The notes: generated from the letters alone by a model not told the origin. A stretch of DNA of 64,000 bases from an uncultured Methanobrevibacter sp. (GCF_902764455.1 NZ_CACWVY010000015.1:46050-110049), one strand, 5' to 3'; counted from the stretch's first letter, positions 19,003-28,170 are shown. A program made the numbers and translations.

Positions 19003-20439
19003 GTGATGAGGTATATTACTAAAACAGATTTATTAATAGTGGCGAAAAACTCCGGTTATCTGATGATAGGAATTGGAGCAATGTGTTTGGTACCGCTAAT
19101 TTTTGATTTAGTATACTTCGAATTTGACATATTGAGTTTTGTCATACCATGTGTAATTTCCGTGCTTTTGGGATATGGTCTTTTAAAATATCTTGAAGAT
19201 AAAACCAAAAAAAGCATACAACTGAAGCACGGTATGATGATTTCGTCATTTGCATGGCTATGGGCAAGTATCATAGGAGGGCTTGTTTATATGCTTGCAA
19301 CACATATGCCTCCGTTAGATGCTGTTTTTGAAAGCATGTCCGCACTAAGCGGAACTGGAATAACCATGTTTAATGATGTTGAAATATTACCTCACAGCAT
19401 CCTATTTTTTAGAGCTTTAGAACAATGGGTTGGAGGATTGGGAGTAGTTGTTATGGTCATCAGTGTCCTGACAAAACCCGGATCTGTTTCATCCAAACTA
19501 TATTACTCAGAAGCGCGGGACGAGCGTATTAAACCAAGTGTGAAAGCAACTCTTGAAAAAACAATAGAAATTTATTCAATTTATACCCTAGCAGGAATAA
19601 TATTGTACATTCTTGCGGGAATGCCTGTTTTTGATTCCATCTGTAACTCATTTCATATTATTTCAACCGGAGGAATGGGTATTAAAAATGCCAATATGGG
19701 ATATTATCATAATGATTTGATTTATCTTATTTCAATTGTTTTAATGATTTTAGGAGCTACAAGCTTTTTAGTCCATTATAAAGTTATAAAAACTAGGGGA
19801 AAATCATTAGTTAATGATTTGCAGTTTAAAATAATAATTTCAGTTATTGCCGTAGTAACAGTAATCCTTTACTTTGTCTCAAATATTGTTCCGATAGAAC
19901 TTTTATTTACTGTCGTATCAGCAATGACAACAACAGGAGCGAGTGTTGCAAGTTCAACTACAATGGCAGGATGGCCATCATTCGTGATAATCTGTCTGAT
20001 GTGTCTGATGCTGACCGGAGGATCAAACGGTTCAACAGTAGGTGCTATAAAACTTGTAAGAATGATTACTTATTTTAAAGGAATATATCGCCAGGTCAGA
20101 GAAATCCTATCTCCCGAAGGCAGGGTCGTTCCTGTAAAATTACAGGGGCGTAAAATTCCTGAAAAGGCAATATCACAAGCGGGAAATTATATCACACTCT
20201 ATTTGATGTTCATACTGTTTACATGGGCACTCTTTTGTTTATTCGGATATGATCCATTTAAAAGTCTGTTTGCGGCAATGACACTGCAGGGTAACAACGG
20301 TTTGGAACTTGGAATAATAAACAACACACTAAACCCTATATTGAAAGTTGTCAGCATATTTGACATGTGGACAGGAAGGATAGAAATATATCCTGTACTT
20401 ATTACAATGAGAGCAGTTTTTGAAATTTTTAAAAGATAG
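19003..20439 (+). CDS. trkH: TrkH-family potassium uptake channel subunit
   Basis: 478-residue membrane protein of the TrkH/KtrB family, the ion-conducting part of a K+ uptake system. Four pore-loop motifs can be seen in order: SGTGITMF (about 113), STGGMGI (about 222), TTTGASVAS (about 306) and QGNNGLELG (about 428). The start is GTG at 19003 or ATG at 19006. A TATA box (TTTATATA) ends about 25 bases upstream and there is no ribosome site, so the message is probably leaderless. The trkA gene follows 55 bases downstream with its own TATA-like element; the two proteins form one system. Confidence 0.94.
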   Translation: MMRYITKTDLLIVAKNSGYLMIGIGAMCLVPLIFDLVYFEFDILSFVIPCVISVLLGYGLLKYLEDKTKKSIQLKHGMMISSFAWLWASIIGGLVYMLATHMPPLDAVFESMSALSGTGITMFNDVEILPHSILFFRALEQWVGGLGVVVMVISVLTKPGSVSSKLYYSEARDERIKPSVKATLEKTIEIYSIYTLAGIILYILAGMPVFDSICNSFHIISTGGMGIKNANMGYYHNDLIYLISIVLMILGATSFLVHYKVIKTRGKSLVNDLQFKIIISVIAVVTVILYFVSNIVPIELLFTVVSAMTTTGASVASSTTMAGWPSFVIICLMCLMLTGGSNGSTVGAIKLVRMITYFKGIYRQVREILSPEGRVVPVKLQGRKIPEKAISQAGNYITLYLMFILFTWALFCLFGYDPFKSLFAAMTLQGNNGLELGIINNTLNPILKVVSIFDMWTGRIEIYPVLITMRAVFEIFKR

Positions 20440-20494
20440 ATTTATATTTATATTAAAATAAATATTGATTATTAATTGTTAATGAGGCGATTAG

Positions 20495-21142
20495 ATGTAT
20501 GCGATTATTATGGGAGGCGGCCGTGTAGGACTTGCACTTGCCAATATATTAATTGACAGCGGAGCAGACATTACTTTAGTTGAAAGTGATGAAGCATTAT
20601 GTAATGATGTTGCATCAGACTTGGATGCTCTCGTTATTCATGGAAACGGAACAAATTCAAAATTATTGGAAGAACTTGACATTGAAGATGCCGATTATTT
20701 CATAGCAACAACTGGGAACGATGAAGCTAATTTGCTTTCATGCATATTGGTTAGAAAATTTGATGTGCCTCACATTATTGCCCGTGTAAGTAACCCTGAT
20801 CACGAGGAGGCATTTAAGGAAGTAGGAATCGACAAGGTAATCAGCCCAGAGATAAGTGCTGCAAGAGAATTGGCTCAGTATGTAATGAATCCTAATGTAT
20901 CCACATTGACAACATTGGGTGAAGGTGACGCTGAAATTAAAGAGATGACAATAACAAACGATAAGATTATCGGAAAACGATTTAAAGAAGTGTCTCCAAC
21001 AAAAGATTACATTATAATTGCTACTTATCAGAATGGAAAATTTGTTATCCCTCAGCCTGACAACATTATTTCACGGGGAGAAAAAATTTCCATCGTAGTC
21101 AGAAGAGGAACCTTTAAGAAAGTTTCCAAAAAATTAGAATAA
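20495..21142 (+). CDS. trkA: Trk potassium uptake regulatory subunit TrkA
   Basis: 215 residues: an RCK/TrkA-N Rossmann domain (MGGGRVGLALA near residues 6-16, with Glu at the end of strand 2 for NAD(H) ribose) followed by a TrkA-C domain (about 130-215). It is the cytosolic nucleotide-binding ring that gates TrkH, whose gene is directly upstream. A GAGGCGAT ribosome site precedes the ATG. Length fits single-RCK TrkA proteins of archaea (bacterial E. coli TrkA is a tandem duplicate). The gene ends close to the convergent metallo-hydrolase gene. Confidence 0.94.
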   Translation: MYAIIMGGGRVGLALANILIDSGADITLVESDEALCNDVASDLDALVIHGNGTNSKLLEELDIEDADYFIATTGNDEANLLSCILVRKFDVPHIIARVSNPDHEEAFKEVGIDKVISPEISAARELAQYVMNPNVSTLTTLGEGDAEIKEMTITNDKIIGKRFKEVSPTKDYIIIATYQNGKFVIPQPDNIISRGEKISIVVRRGTFKKVSKKLE

Positions 21143-21148
21143 AAAAAA

Positions 21149-21754
21149 TTATAAAAAGGAATAAGACAATTTCAAATGGTCTTTTCCATTATTTTCTACT
21201 ATTGGACCATGGCCAGGGTAGATATTTTTAACATCCAATTTCAATAATTTTTCCACACTATTTTTCATATCAGTGTAATCGCCGCCAATATCCATTCTGC
21301 CAACACCCCCACCGGCGAAAATGGTATCTCCGCTAATTAAGTTTTCACCATCCCACAGACAGATTCCTCCACTGGTATGGCCAGGAGTATGGATAACTTT
21401 AAAACCCGATACTTCATCACCTTCCTCAAGTTCAATATCGACTCTGGAATTTCCTTCATCCCCAAAGGCAGACATGGAAGTTCCCAAAGTATCCTTGTTT
21501 CTCATTGAAACGGCATCCAATCTGTGAACTGCAATTTTGGCATTCGGGAAAAAATGATTTCCTCCGATATGGTCAAAATGACAATGAGTATTAACAATAA
21601 TTTCGATATCTTCAGGCTCAACACCATTTTCACGAAGTTTTGAAAACAAGTAATCCTTATTAAGGCCTGCACCGGTATCAACCAAAGTATTTTTATCAAT
21701 CAAGTAACAATTTGAATCATAATTATATCCTATAATAAAAACAATATCTGACAT
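21149..21754 (-). CDS. Metallo-beta-lactamase fold hydrolase (glyoxalase II-like)
   Basis: 201 residues with the metal-binding set THCHFDHIGG (His57, His59, Asp61, His62), HTPGHTSGG (about 124-132), SGDTIFAGG (about 145) and a final PGHGP His near 184. This is the pattern of small glyoxalase II-like hydrolases that cleave thioesters, but many members have other substrates, so no substrate is assigned. A run of eight A on the plus strand directly after the stop would give a U tract in the transcript. Confidence 0.88.
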   Translation of the reverse strand: MSDIVFIIGYNYDSNCYLIDKNTLVDTGAGLNKDYLFSKLRENGVEPEDIEIIVNTHCHFDHIGGNHFFPNAKIAVHRLDAVSMRNKDTLGTSMSAFGDEGNSRVDIELEEGDEVSGFKVIHTPGHTSGGICLWDGENLISGDTIFAGGGVGRMDIGGDYTDMKNSVEKLLKLDVKNIYPGHGPIVENNGKDHLKLSYSFL

Positions 21755-21812
21755 GAAAGATAATATAATTTAAAATGTTATAAAAGTTTTGAAAAAAAGT
21801 TTAATATAAAAA

Positions 21813-21960
21813 TGGGGTCACAGGGATTTGAACCCCGATCCTGGGATTTCTCTTGCCTCAGTACTCCAATTGTTCATCACAACGGATACTGTTCAGTTAC
21901 GCGTATATTTCTTCAAAGACAACTGGAGTCCCAGATGATGCCAGGTTACACCATAACCCC
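21813..21960 (-). tRNA. tRNA-Trp (CCA) with 75-base intron
   Basis: Minus strand. Exon 1 is 21960-21923 and exon 2 is 21847-21813. Acceptor GGGGTTA pairs with TGACCCC, anticodon stem TGGGA with TCCCA, T-loop TTCAAAT, discriminator A. The anticodon CCA is followed by G37, after which the intron (21922-21848) is inserted, the canonical archaeal position between bases 37 and 38. The 3' CCA is not encoded. A TATA box (CTTTATATATC on the minus strand) lies about 20-30 bases upstream. Confidence 0.93.
21848..21922 (-). ncRNA. tRNA-Trp intron with box C/D guide elements
   Basis: The intron contains box C GTGATGA (21874-21880) and box D CTGA (21858-21861), plus a second CTGA (21893-21896) that could be D'. 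The bases just before box D, CAATTGGAGT, are complementary to the unspliced anticodon region ACTCCAGTTG with one G-U pair. By the D+5 rule the target is C34 of the anticodon. This matches the established case of the Haloferax tRNA-Trp intron, which guides 2'-O-methylation of its own precursor. I could not assign the guide next to D'. Confidence 0.75.
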
Positions 21961-21997
21961 ACATATAACATATTTAATGATATATAAAGATTACCAT

Positions 21998-22408
21998 TTA
22001 TTCGAATTTCATCTGTTTATCAATACCTGCTATTTCATCAATTTCCAAACCTTTTTCCAAGGCATAATCCTTTTCAACTTTATAATTTCCATTTTTAGTA
22101 CGTGGAGTCCTGCTAGGCTCCAAAAAAAGCCATTTGGTATATTTAAAACGAACTCCAATATAAGGCTTTGCCCCAAATATTTTTGAAAAATCACATAATG
22201 CTGAAATTTGAGCCTCTTCAATATAGACCTTATCTTTTGTAGTTGTTTTTACTTCAATAGCCAGATAAATCTTACCATTTCCAGCTACAACATCAGGAAG
22301 CGGATTTTTGGTAGCTCCCCCAGATGCAGGAGCTCTCATAGCTGCAAAATTCCTATCCCATAATTTATGTACTAAATCCCTTTCTTCAGCCGAACCTTTT
22401 TTAGCCAT
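21998..22408 (-). CDS. hjc: Holliday junction resolvase Hjc
   Basis: Archaeal resolvase that cuts four-way DNA junctions during recombination. Counting from the ATG at 22408 (136 residues): MAKKGSAEERDLV with Glu8/9, then PDVV (Asp39) and AIEVKTT (Glu52, Lys54), which together form the nuclease active site of Hjc. An in-frame TTG at 22420 would add four residues; I prefer the ATG because the conserved family start is MxKKGS and a TATA-like element lies the right distance upstream for a leaderless message. The gene sits between tRNA genes transcribed in the same direction. Confidence 0.94.
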   Translation of the reverse strand: MAKKGSAEERDLVHKLWDRNFAAMRAPASGGATKNPLPDVVAGNGKIYLAIEVKTTTKDKVYIEEAQISALCDFSKIFGAKPYIGVRFKYTKWLFLEPSRTPRTKNGNYKVEKDYALEKGLEIDEIAGIDKQMKFE

Positions 22409-22509
22409 GTTAACACTCAAAATTTTATATAATACAATACTATTTTAAAAAACAATATATAAAAAAGATGCGAGAGCATTTGATAAGTAATATTAAAAAA
22501 AGATATATA

Positions 22510-22586
<77 letters not shown>

Positions 22587-22618
22587 ATAGATAAAACATA
22601 TACAAAAAATTGTTAAAA

Positions 22619-22701
22619 TGCGGGAGCAGGGATTTGAACCCTGGTAGACCTGCGTCAACAGGTCCTAAGCCTGTCCCCTTTGGCCTCTCGGGCACCCCCG
22701 C
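22619..22701 (-). tRNA. tRNA-Leu (TAG)
   Basis: Acceptor GCGGGGG pairs with CTCCCGC (with wobble); anticodon stem ACAGG / CCTGT encloses CTTAGGA, anticodon TAG. The long variable arm with pairing GACGCAGGTC confirms a class II tRNA. Discriminator A, no encoded CCA. Confidence 0.93.
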
Positions 22702-22763
22702 TTAATAATAAAAAAAACAAAGGATACATAGAAACCATAAAAAATCTTAACAAATTTTTAAAT

Positions 22764-22837
22764 GCTCCGGCCGGGATTTGAACCCGAGTCTTCGGCTCGA
22801 AAGGCCGAAATGATTGGCCGGACTACACCACCGGAGC
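22764..22837 (-). tRNA. tRNA-Glu (TTC)
   Basis: Acceptor GCTCCGG / CCGGAGC; anticodon stem TCGGC / GCCGA with loop CTTTCGA, anticodon TTC; T-loop TTCAAAT; discriminator A; CCA not encoded. Confidence 0.94.
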
Positions 22838-22866
22838 ATACGAACACAAATAAATTTTAATTAACA

Positions 22867-22940
22867 TGGGCCCAATGGGCTTCGAACCCATGACCTTCCG
22901 GTTATGAGCCGGACGCTCTACCTGGCTAAGCTATGGGCCC
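22867..22940 (-). tRNA. tRNA with CAT anticodon (elongator Met or Ile2)
   Basis: Acceptor GGGCCCA / TGGGCCC; anticodon stem TCCGG / CCGGA with loop CTCATAA; T-loop TTCGAAG; discriminator A; no CCA. The G1-C72 pair and acceptor sequence do not fit an archaeal initiator (A1-U72). Elongator Met and Ile2 (agmatidine-modified CAU) cannot be told apart with certainty by eye. Confidence 0.9.
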
Positions 22941-22947
22941 AGAAAAG

Positions 22948-23020
<73 letters not shown>

Positions 23021-23449
23021 ATATGACACCCATCTAACTTAACCAAATAAAACCCATGTTTAAAAATCAAAAGACTTTAAACAGTAATTATGATTATGAT
23101 TTTAATAGTATATAAAGGTTTTGGTATTTCATGATTTTAACTAAAAATCAAACAAACCTATAAATTAAATTATATAAACTAATATATAAATTTTTAGGCA
23201 TTGTAAAAATCATTATTTTAATTGAATTTGATTTAATCAATAACCAAATTCCATTAAATTTAAAACTAAAAATTGAAACCAATGTAATTTTAAAAAAAAT
23301 ATAACTATTACCCCAATAACCCATTAAAAACATATTTATAATAGATTTAATATAATATTTAAAAAAAAGAAATATGAAAACACCATTTAAATAATATTTT
23401 ATATATTACCTATCTCCCACCAAAAATCATCAGCATTGGAGATAATTAA
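23021..23449. other. AT-rich gap between tRNA array and restriction-modification gene
   Basis: No convincing gene. It holds the tRNA-array promoter near 23110 (minus strand) and, at the right end, a TATA-like element TTTTATATATTA (about 23397) and a GGAGA ribosome site for the plus-strand gene. A 61-codon minus-strand frame at 23148-23333 is low-complexity and lacks any start signal. Confidence 0.6.
23108..23118 (-). promoter_or_regulatory. TATA box of the tRNA array
   Basis: On the minus strand this reads CCTTTATATAC, a good BRE/TATA match, about 88 bases before tRNA-Asn. It is the only strong TATA box in front of the Asn-Met-Glu-Leu-His series. Confidence 0.6.
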
Positions 23450-25597
23450 ATGAAATTAAACCTCGACAAACTTCGAAAAGAAGCAATTGAATTTTGTAAA
23501 CATGAAAGTGAAATTAAACATGACAAGTTAATTGGAATTAATGATGGTAAAAGTGTTGGAACTTATATTGAACATAAATTTGATGAATATCTCAAAAATA
23601 AATATGAAGTTACAATCGGATCAAGCGGAAAAGGAATTGATTTACCCGATGCCAATATTAATACAGACATCAAAGTAACTTCTATAAAAAAACCCCAAAA
23701 TTCATCACCCTTTAAAAATATCGAACAAAAAATTTATGGTTTAGGACATAATCTACTTATATTTGTTTATGAAAAAATTGACGCAAATAATACATGTTAT
23801 ATTGATTTTAAACATTGTATATTTATTGAATCTGAAAAAAGTGGAGATTATAACTTAACTAAAAAAATACGAGAATTAATTAATAATAATGCAAAAGAAA
23901 AAGAAATTTTAGAATTTTTAAAGAATTCAAATATTCCGTATGATAATGAATCATTGAAAAATCTTGCAAGAAAGATCTTAACAAATCCTCCTAAACAAGG
24001 CTATTTAACAATTTCTAATGCATTTCAATGGAGATTGAAATATAATAATGTTCTAAATTTAGAACAAGACCCAGAGGGTATTTACACTTATGATGAATAT
24101 GGTGGAAATGAATTAGAAGATTTTCAAACTCCTTTATTTTTAACAGAACAAATTTGTGAATATCTAAAAAATGATTTAAAAATATCTCCCAACATCATTA
24201 TTGAACCCTCATGTGGAATTGGTAATTTTTTAAAAACCGCATCAAAAATATTCCCACACACAAAATTATATGGAATTGAAAATGACAAAAATAAGTTAGA
24301 TAAAATTGATAAAAAAATCTCAAATCTTAAATTGATTAATGAAGACATATTTACATTTAAATGCAATAATATCAATGAAAATAAATCTTACTTAATTATC
24401 GGAAATCTCACACACTATTCAAAAAATAATTTATTGAATATTACTTCATTGAACATCCCCAAATATGCCTCTGATTTAAGAAAAAATAATTCAAAAAGAT
24501 TTAATGCAAATAAGTTTTATAGTCAAGAACAGATTTTCTTAAAAATAATAGATGACTTTAAAAATACACCCTCAACAATTGCATTTTTATGCCATATAAC
24601 CACCTCAAGAAATATTTTTATACATTTAATTAGAAACAAAATTCCTTTCAGTTTTACCAAACAATTGAATATTGATTCAGATATTTTTAAAAGAAATTCT
24701 GATATCTGTTTATTTGTCATCCAATTTGAAAAACCAATAACAAACAATAAAACATGTGAAGTTTCTGAAATTTCTAATCCTTCTAAAAAATCATATAGAT
24801 TTGGTTTTATATCTGATAAATTTTATTCAAATATAGACAAAGTTCCAAAAATTGATGGAAAATGCCCCATAGAATGGAAACAAGGAATAAAACATGATTG
24901 TGCTAAAATTATGGAGTTAAAATGTGAAAATAATCAATTAACAAATAAAAATAATGAAAAAATTAATATAGAAAATACACTTATTTATCCATTACTAAAG
25001 AGTGGAGACCTTAAAAAACCTATAATAAATAAGACCTCAAAATACATTATTATCACCCAACAACGAATAAAACAAGACACAGAATATATTAAAATTAAAG
25101 CACCTAAGACATGGCAATACTTAAACGACAATACAAGATATTTCGATAAAAGAAAAAGTGCAATTTATAAAAATAGCCCTAAATTTAGCATATTTGGTGT
25201 AGACGATTATTCTTTTAAAAGATATAAAGTCGCAACCCCTGGTTTTACTAAAAACCCCATATTTACGCTTATTTACAGTGAAAAAGCAATGATGTTAGAT
25301 GATGCTTCTTATTTTTTACCTTTTGACAATTATGATGAAGCATACATCACCATGTTAATTTTAAATAGCCAAATAGTGAAAGAATTCCTAAAAAATATTG
25401 CATTCCTTGATTCAAAAAGACCATATTCTAAAAAAATATTAAAACGCATTGACATTAGCAAATGCCTAAAAATATTAATATTTGATGATTTGAAAAAAAT
25501 TGAAGAAGAATTGGAGTTGAATAACTATTTAACAAATGAAAAATTCACTAAATATAAAAATAAATATGAAAATATGAATAACTCCACCAATCATTAA
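23450..25597 (+). CDS. Restriction-modification-like protein: nuclease domain plus N6-adenine methyltransferase
   Basis: 715 residues. The N-terminal part has a PD-(D/E)xK-like pattern (Glu41; GIDLPD near 62-67; TDIKVTS with Asp73 and Lys75). A methyltransferase domain follows: SAM motif I IIEPSCGIGNF at 250-260, acidic GIENDK at 275-280, NEDIF at 297-301. The catalytic motif IV, usually NPPY/F/W, reads GNLTHYS (318-324). The C-terminal 300 residues would be target recognition. This is the layout of a single-chain type II (IIG-like) system; no separate specificity or methylase gene is nearby. The gene is richer in A than its neighbours and lies beside a tRNA array, so horizontal gain is likely. 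The start has GGAGA upstream. Activity is uncertain because of motif IV. Confidence 0.75.
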   Translation: MKLNLDKLRKEAIEFCKHESEIKHDKLIGINDGKSVGTYIEHKFDEYLKNKYEVTIGSSGKGIDLPDANINTDIKVTSIKKPQNSSPFKNIEQKIYGLGHNLLIFVYEKIDANNTCYIDFKHCIFIESEKSGDYNLTKKIRELINNNAKEKEILEFLKNSNIPYDNESLKNLARKILTNPPKQGYLTISNAFQWRLKYNNVLNLEQDPEGIYTYDEYGGNELEDFQTPLFLTEQICEYLKNDLKISPNIIIEPSCGIGNFLKTASKIFPHTKLYGIENDKNKLDKIDKKISNLKLINEDIFTFKCNNINENKSYLIIGNLTHYSKNNLLNITSLNIPKYASDLRKNNSKRFNANKFYSQEQIFLKIIDDFKNTPSTIAFLCHITTSRNIFIHLIRNKIPFSFTKQLNIDSDIFKRNSDICLFVIQFEKPITNNKTCEVSEISNPSKKSYRFGFISDKFYSNIDKVPKIDGKCPIEWKQGIKHDCAKIMELKCENNQLTNKNNEKINIENTLIYPLLKSGDLKKPIINKTSKYIIITQQRIKQDTEYIKIKAPKTWQYLNDNTRYFDKRKSAIYKNSPKFSIFGVDDYSFKRYKVATPGFTKNPIFTLIYSEKAMMLDDASYFLPFDNYDEAYITMLILNSQIVKEFLKNIAFLDSKRPYSKKILKRIDISKCLKILIFDDLKKIEEELELNNYLTNEKFTKYKNKYENMNNSTNH

Positions 25598-25654
25598 AAT
25601 AGAGTCATTAAAAATAAAATCAGTATATAAACTTTAAAAGACATATATACAAAT

Positions 25655-26635
25655 ATGGATTCCAACATATTTGACTTGATAAAAAATGCCAATGAAACTA
25701 CTTTAAAAAATCATGGAAATCTAATAACACTTGAAAGAGCAGTGTTTTTATCCTGGTGGTGTGATAAAGGAGATTGTGCTTTTTGCTACATGTCAACACA
25801 AAAGGATAAAATAAAAGATCCAAAAAAAGCCAGAAGAAACGTCAACAATATCTATGCAGAAGCTGAAATGTGCAGCCGTCTTGATTGGAACATTGAATTT
25901 TTATCCGGAGGATACGAATCATTCACTACAAGTGAAATTAAAGAGATTGCCACTACAATAAAAAATATTACTGGCGACGGAGTCTGGTTAAATACCGGAA
26001 TTACTGATGAACTTGATGAATACGGATCCGAAATAAAAGGAATTACCGGTGCAGTTGAAGTAGCCAATCCGACAATACACGAAAAAGTCTGCCCTTCAAA
26101 AAAACTGGAAGACATAAGCAATATGCTGGATGTTGCCGGAGATTTAGGTTTTAAAAAAGCAATAACAATAATATTGGGGCTTGGAGAAACATTGGATGAT
26201 GTCCAATACATCATTGACTATATTAAAGACCACAACATAGACCGAGTGATATTTTACTCATTGAATCCTCACAAAGAAACAGTCTATGCCAATTCCTCAC
26301 AGCCTGCATCACTTTATTATGCTCAGGTCGTAGCTCAAATCAGACTGGCATTTCCTGATATTGAAATAATCTGCGGAACATGGATTGATAACCTGGCAAA
26401 CATTGGAATTTTAATTTTAAGCGGCGCTAACGGAATCACAAAATTTCCTCTTTTTAAAATGTTTGCAACAAAATATGGAAAAAGAGTTGAAGAAGAGGTC
26501 AAATGGGCCGGAAGAGAACTTAAGGGAACATTTACAAATAAAGATATGTTAGGCCCTCAAAAAAGTGAAGTTTCACCGGAACTGGATAAATTCATCAAAA
26601 GATATGTGAAAGAATCCTTAAAAAATAAATATTAA
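25655..26635 (+). CDS. Radical SAM protein (BioB/ThiH-like) with CX4CX2C cluster motif
   Basis: 326 residues. The cluster motif is WWCDKGDCAFCYMS: Cys36, Cys41, Cys44, spaced CX4CX2C instead of the usual CX3CX2C; the DNA confirms the extra residue. GGYESFTTSEI (about 85-95) fits the SAM-binding GGE-type loop, and the C-terminal barrel (ITIILGLGETLDDV, then GTWIDNLANIG and LSGANGITKFP) resembles biotin synthase-like enzymes. Substrate unknown. A TATA element (AGTATATAAA) about 30 bases upstream with no ribosome site suggests a leaderless message. The neighbours give no clear hint. Confidence 0.85.
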   Translation: MDSNIFDLIKNANETTLKNHGNLITLERAVFLSWWCDKGDCAFCYMSTQKDKIKDPKKARRNVNNIYAEAEMCSRLDWNIEFLSGGYESFTTSEIKEIATTIKNITGDGVWLNTGITDELDEYGSEIKGITGAVEVANPTIHEKVCPSKKLEDISNMLDVAGDLGFKKAITIILGLGETLDDVQYIIDYIKDHNIDRVIFYSLNPHKETVYANSSQPASLYYAQVVAQIRLAFPDIEIICGTWIDNLANIGILILSGANGITKFPLFKMFATKYGKRVEEEVKWAGRELKGTFTNKDMLGPQKSEVSPELDKFIKRYVKESLKNKY

Positions 26636-26679
26636 GTTTATAAAATAATTTATCTAATCAAATTAACATCTGTGAAAAA

Positions 26680-28017
26680 ATGTTATTCTACATACTAAAA
26701 GAAAAAGGAAATCTGAAAAAAGCATATAAAATGTATAAAGCTTCAAGAAAAATAAAACAGCAGGATCTGTTCAATCCGGATTTTTATTTGAAAAAATATC
26801 CCAATGTCAAAGAAGGCAGAATCAGTCCTCTGCATCATTATCTCTACCACGGATACAAGGAAGGAAAACAGCCTGGAAAACTATTTGACAACAACTACTA
26901 TTTAAAACAGAACCCTGATGTTGAACAGTCCGGAGAAAACCCTCTCGTCCACTACGTTTTATATGGAAAAAAGGAAGGCAGACACCCTCTTAAAACTGCA
27001 AATGACAAAGATGTTAAAAAATTAGAGAAAAAAATAGAAAAATATCATAAAGAACTTAAAAACTCTAAAAAAGAGCTTAATAGAGCTAAAAGACAAATTG
27101 AGCACCTGCAGAAAAAATCATCCAACAATTTTTCAATTTTGGAAGCATACAATAAACTGTTTAACGATTTATATATTTTTCATGAAACAACTCCAAAAGG
27201 CACTTTAAAGGACATTCAGGAATTATGTATTGAACTTCTCCTGTTTTTTGATATGATATGCGAAAAGTATGATATCAAATACTGGCTGGACTACGGTACA
27301 CTTCTTGGACCTGTCCGCCATGGAGGTTTCCTTCCATGGGATGACGATATAGATTTGGGAATGCTTAAAAATGATTTCGAGAGATTTGTAGAAGTCATGA
27401 CAAAAGAAATCAAAGCAAACAACCTGGAAGACCGCATAATAATACGTGAAAAAAAGAAATATGACGAGACCGTAACCGGATTTATTCAGGTCATTTATAA
27501 GGGATCTCTCAAAAATGACCATATGCTTGCATGTCTTGACATTCTGCCATACGAACATTTGGAAAACAGGGAAAACCTGCCTAAAGAGGAACTGAAAAAT
27601 AAAATATCCGATCTGATTGAAGTGACAAAAGAAGAATTTTTAGAAAAGGAACTATTCAAAAAATCCCCAATTGAAGCAAATGAAAAACTTAATGAAATTG
27701 TTGGAATAGTTCCCCATGAATCCGATTACATCATACCTTCTGCAGTTAATCTAAGGCCAAACCGAATCAGAATTTACAAGCATGAAGAAATGTTTCCTCT
27801 TCAAAGAATCCAATTTGAAAATCACAAGTTTTTAGCTGCAAACAAAGAAAAAGAATACCTTAAGATGACATACGGAGAGGAGTTCATGAAAATGCCTAAA
27901 AAAATTAAGATACACGGCAGAATGCCTGCTCTTATTAACACCTATGAAGGCGATTTGCATAAGCTATTCGTAGAAGAACTTGAAATAATGAGCAAAACAA
28001 ATGAAAATTTCGAATAG
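26680..28017 (+). CDS. LicD-family phosphotransferase with N-terminal NP-HY repeats
   Basis: 445 residues. Two copies of an N-terminal repeat of the form FYLKK-PNV...SPLHHYLYHGYKEG and YYLKQNPDV...NPLVHYVLYGKKEG (about 32-63 and 69-103), a motif often found in glycosyltransferase proteins. A lysine-rich coiled coil follows (about 108-148). The LicD domain begins near 180 with the active-site block DYGTLLGPVRHGGFLPWDDD at 204-223. LicD enzymes attach phosphocholine or similar phospho-groups to surface glycans and teichoic acids. The same NP-HY motif ends the putative hydrolase at 16.6 kb. A TATA-like element lies near 26640. The polymer export cluster starts about 2.6 kb downstream. Confidence 0.87.
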   Translation: MLFYILKEKGNLKKAYKMYKASRKIKQQDLFNPDFYLKKYPNVKEGRISPLHHYLYHGYKEGKQPGKLFDNNYYLKQNPDVEQSGENPLVHYVLYGKKEGRHPLKTANDKDVKKLEKKIEKYHKELKNSKKELNRAKRQIEHLQKKSSNNFSILEAYNKLFNDLYIFHETTPKGTLKDIQELCIELLLFFDMICEKYDIKYWLDYGTLLGPVRHGGFLPWDDDIDLGMLKNDFERFVEVMTKEIKANNLEDRIIIREKKKYDETVTGFIQVIYKGSLKNDHMLACLDILPYEHLENRENLPKEELKNKISDLIEVTKEEFLEKELFKKSPIEANEKLNEIVGIVPHESDYIIPSAVNLRPNRIRIYKHEEMFPLQRIQFENHKFLAANKEKEYLKMTYGEEFMKMPKKIKIHGRMPALINTYEGDLHKLFVEELEIMSKTNENFE

Positions 28018-28155
28018 TTAAGAGCCAACCTTCACCATAATGAAATTAAATTTTTTAAAAATATTTATATCATAACTAAAAAAAGTAAATTTTTGATAAT
28101 ATTTATAAGGTTATATAAACTAATATTATAATAATATAAAAAATTAGCTTATACT

Positions 28156-28170
28156 GGAGGAATTACTATT
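28156..28170 (+). promoter_or_regulatory. gatB ribosome site and probable ATT start
   Basis: GGAGG at 28156-28160 is followed after seven bases by ATT at 28168, in frame with gatB. The first in-frame ATG (28186) is 25 bases from GGAGG, too far for normal initiation. No ATG, GTG or TTG in this frame lies at a usual distance. Confidence 0.6.

Noticed and set aside
23148..23333. 61-codon minus-strand frame upstream of the restriction-modification gene
   Set aside because: Low-complexity AT-rich sequence, no start signal, no recognisable protein.
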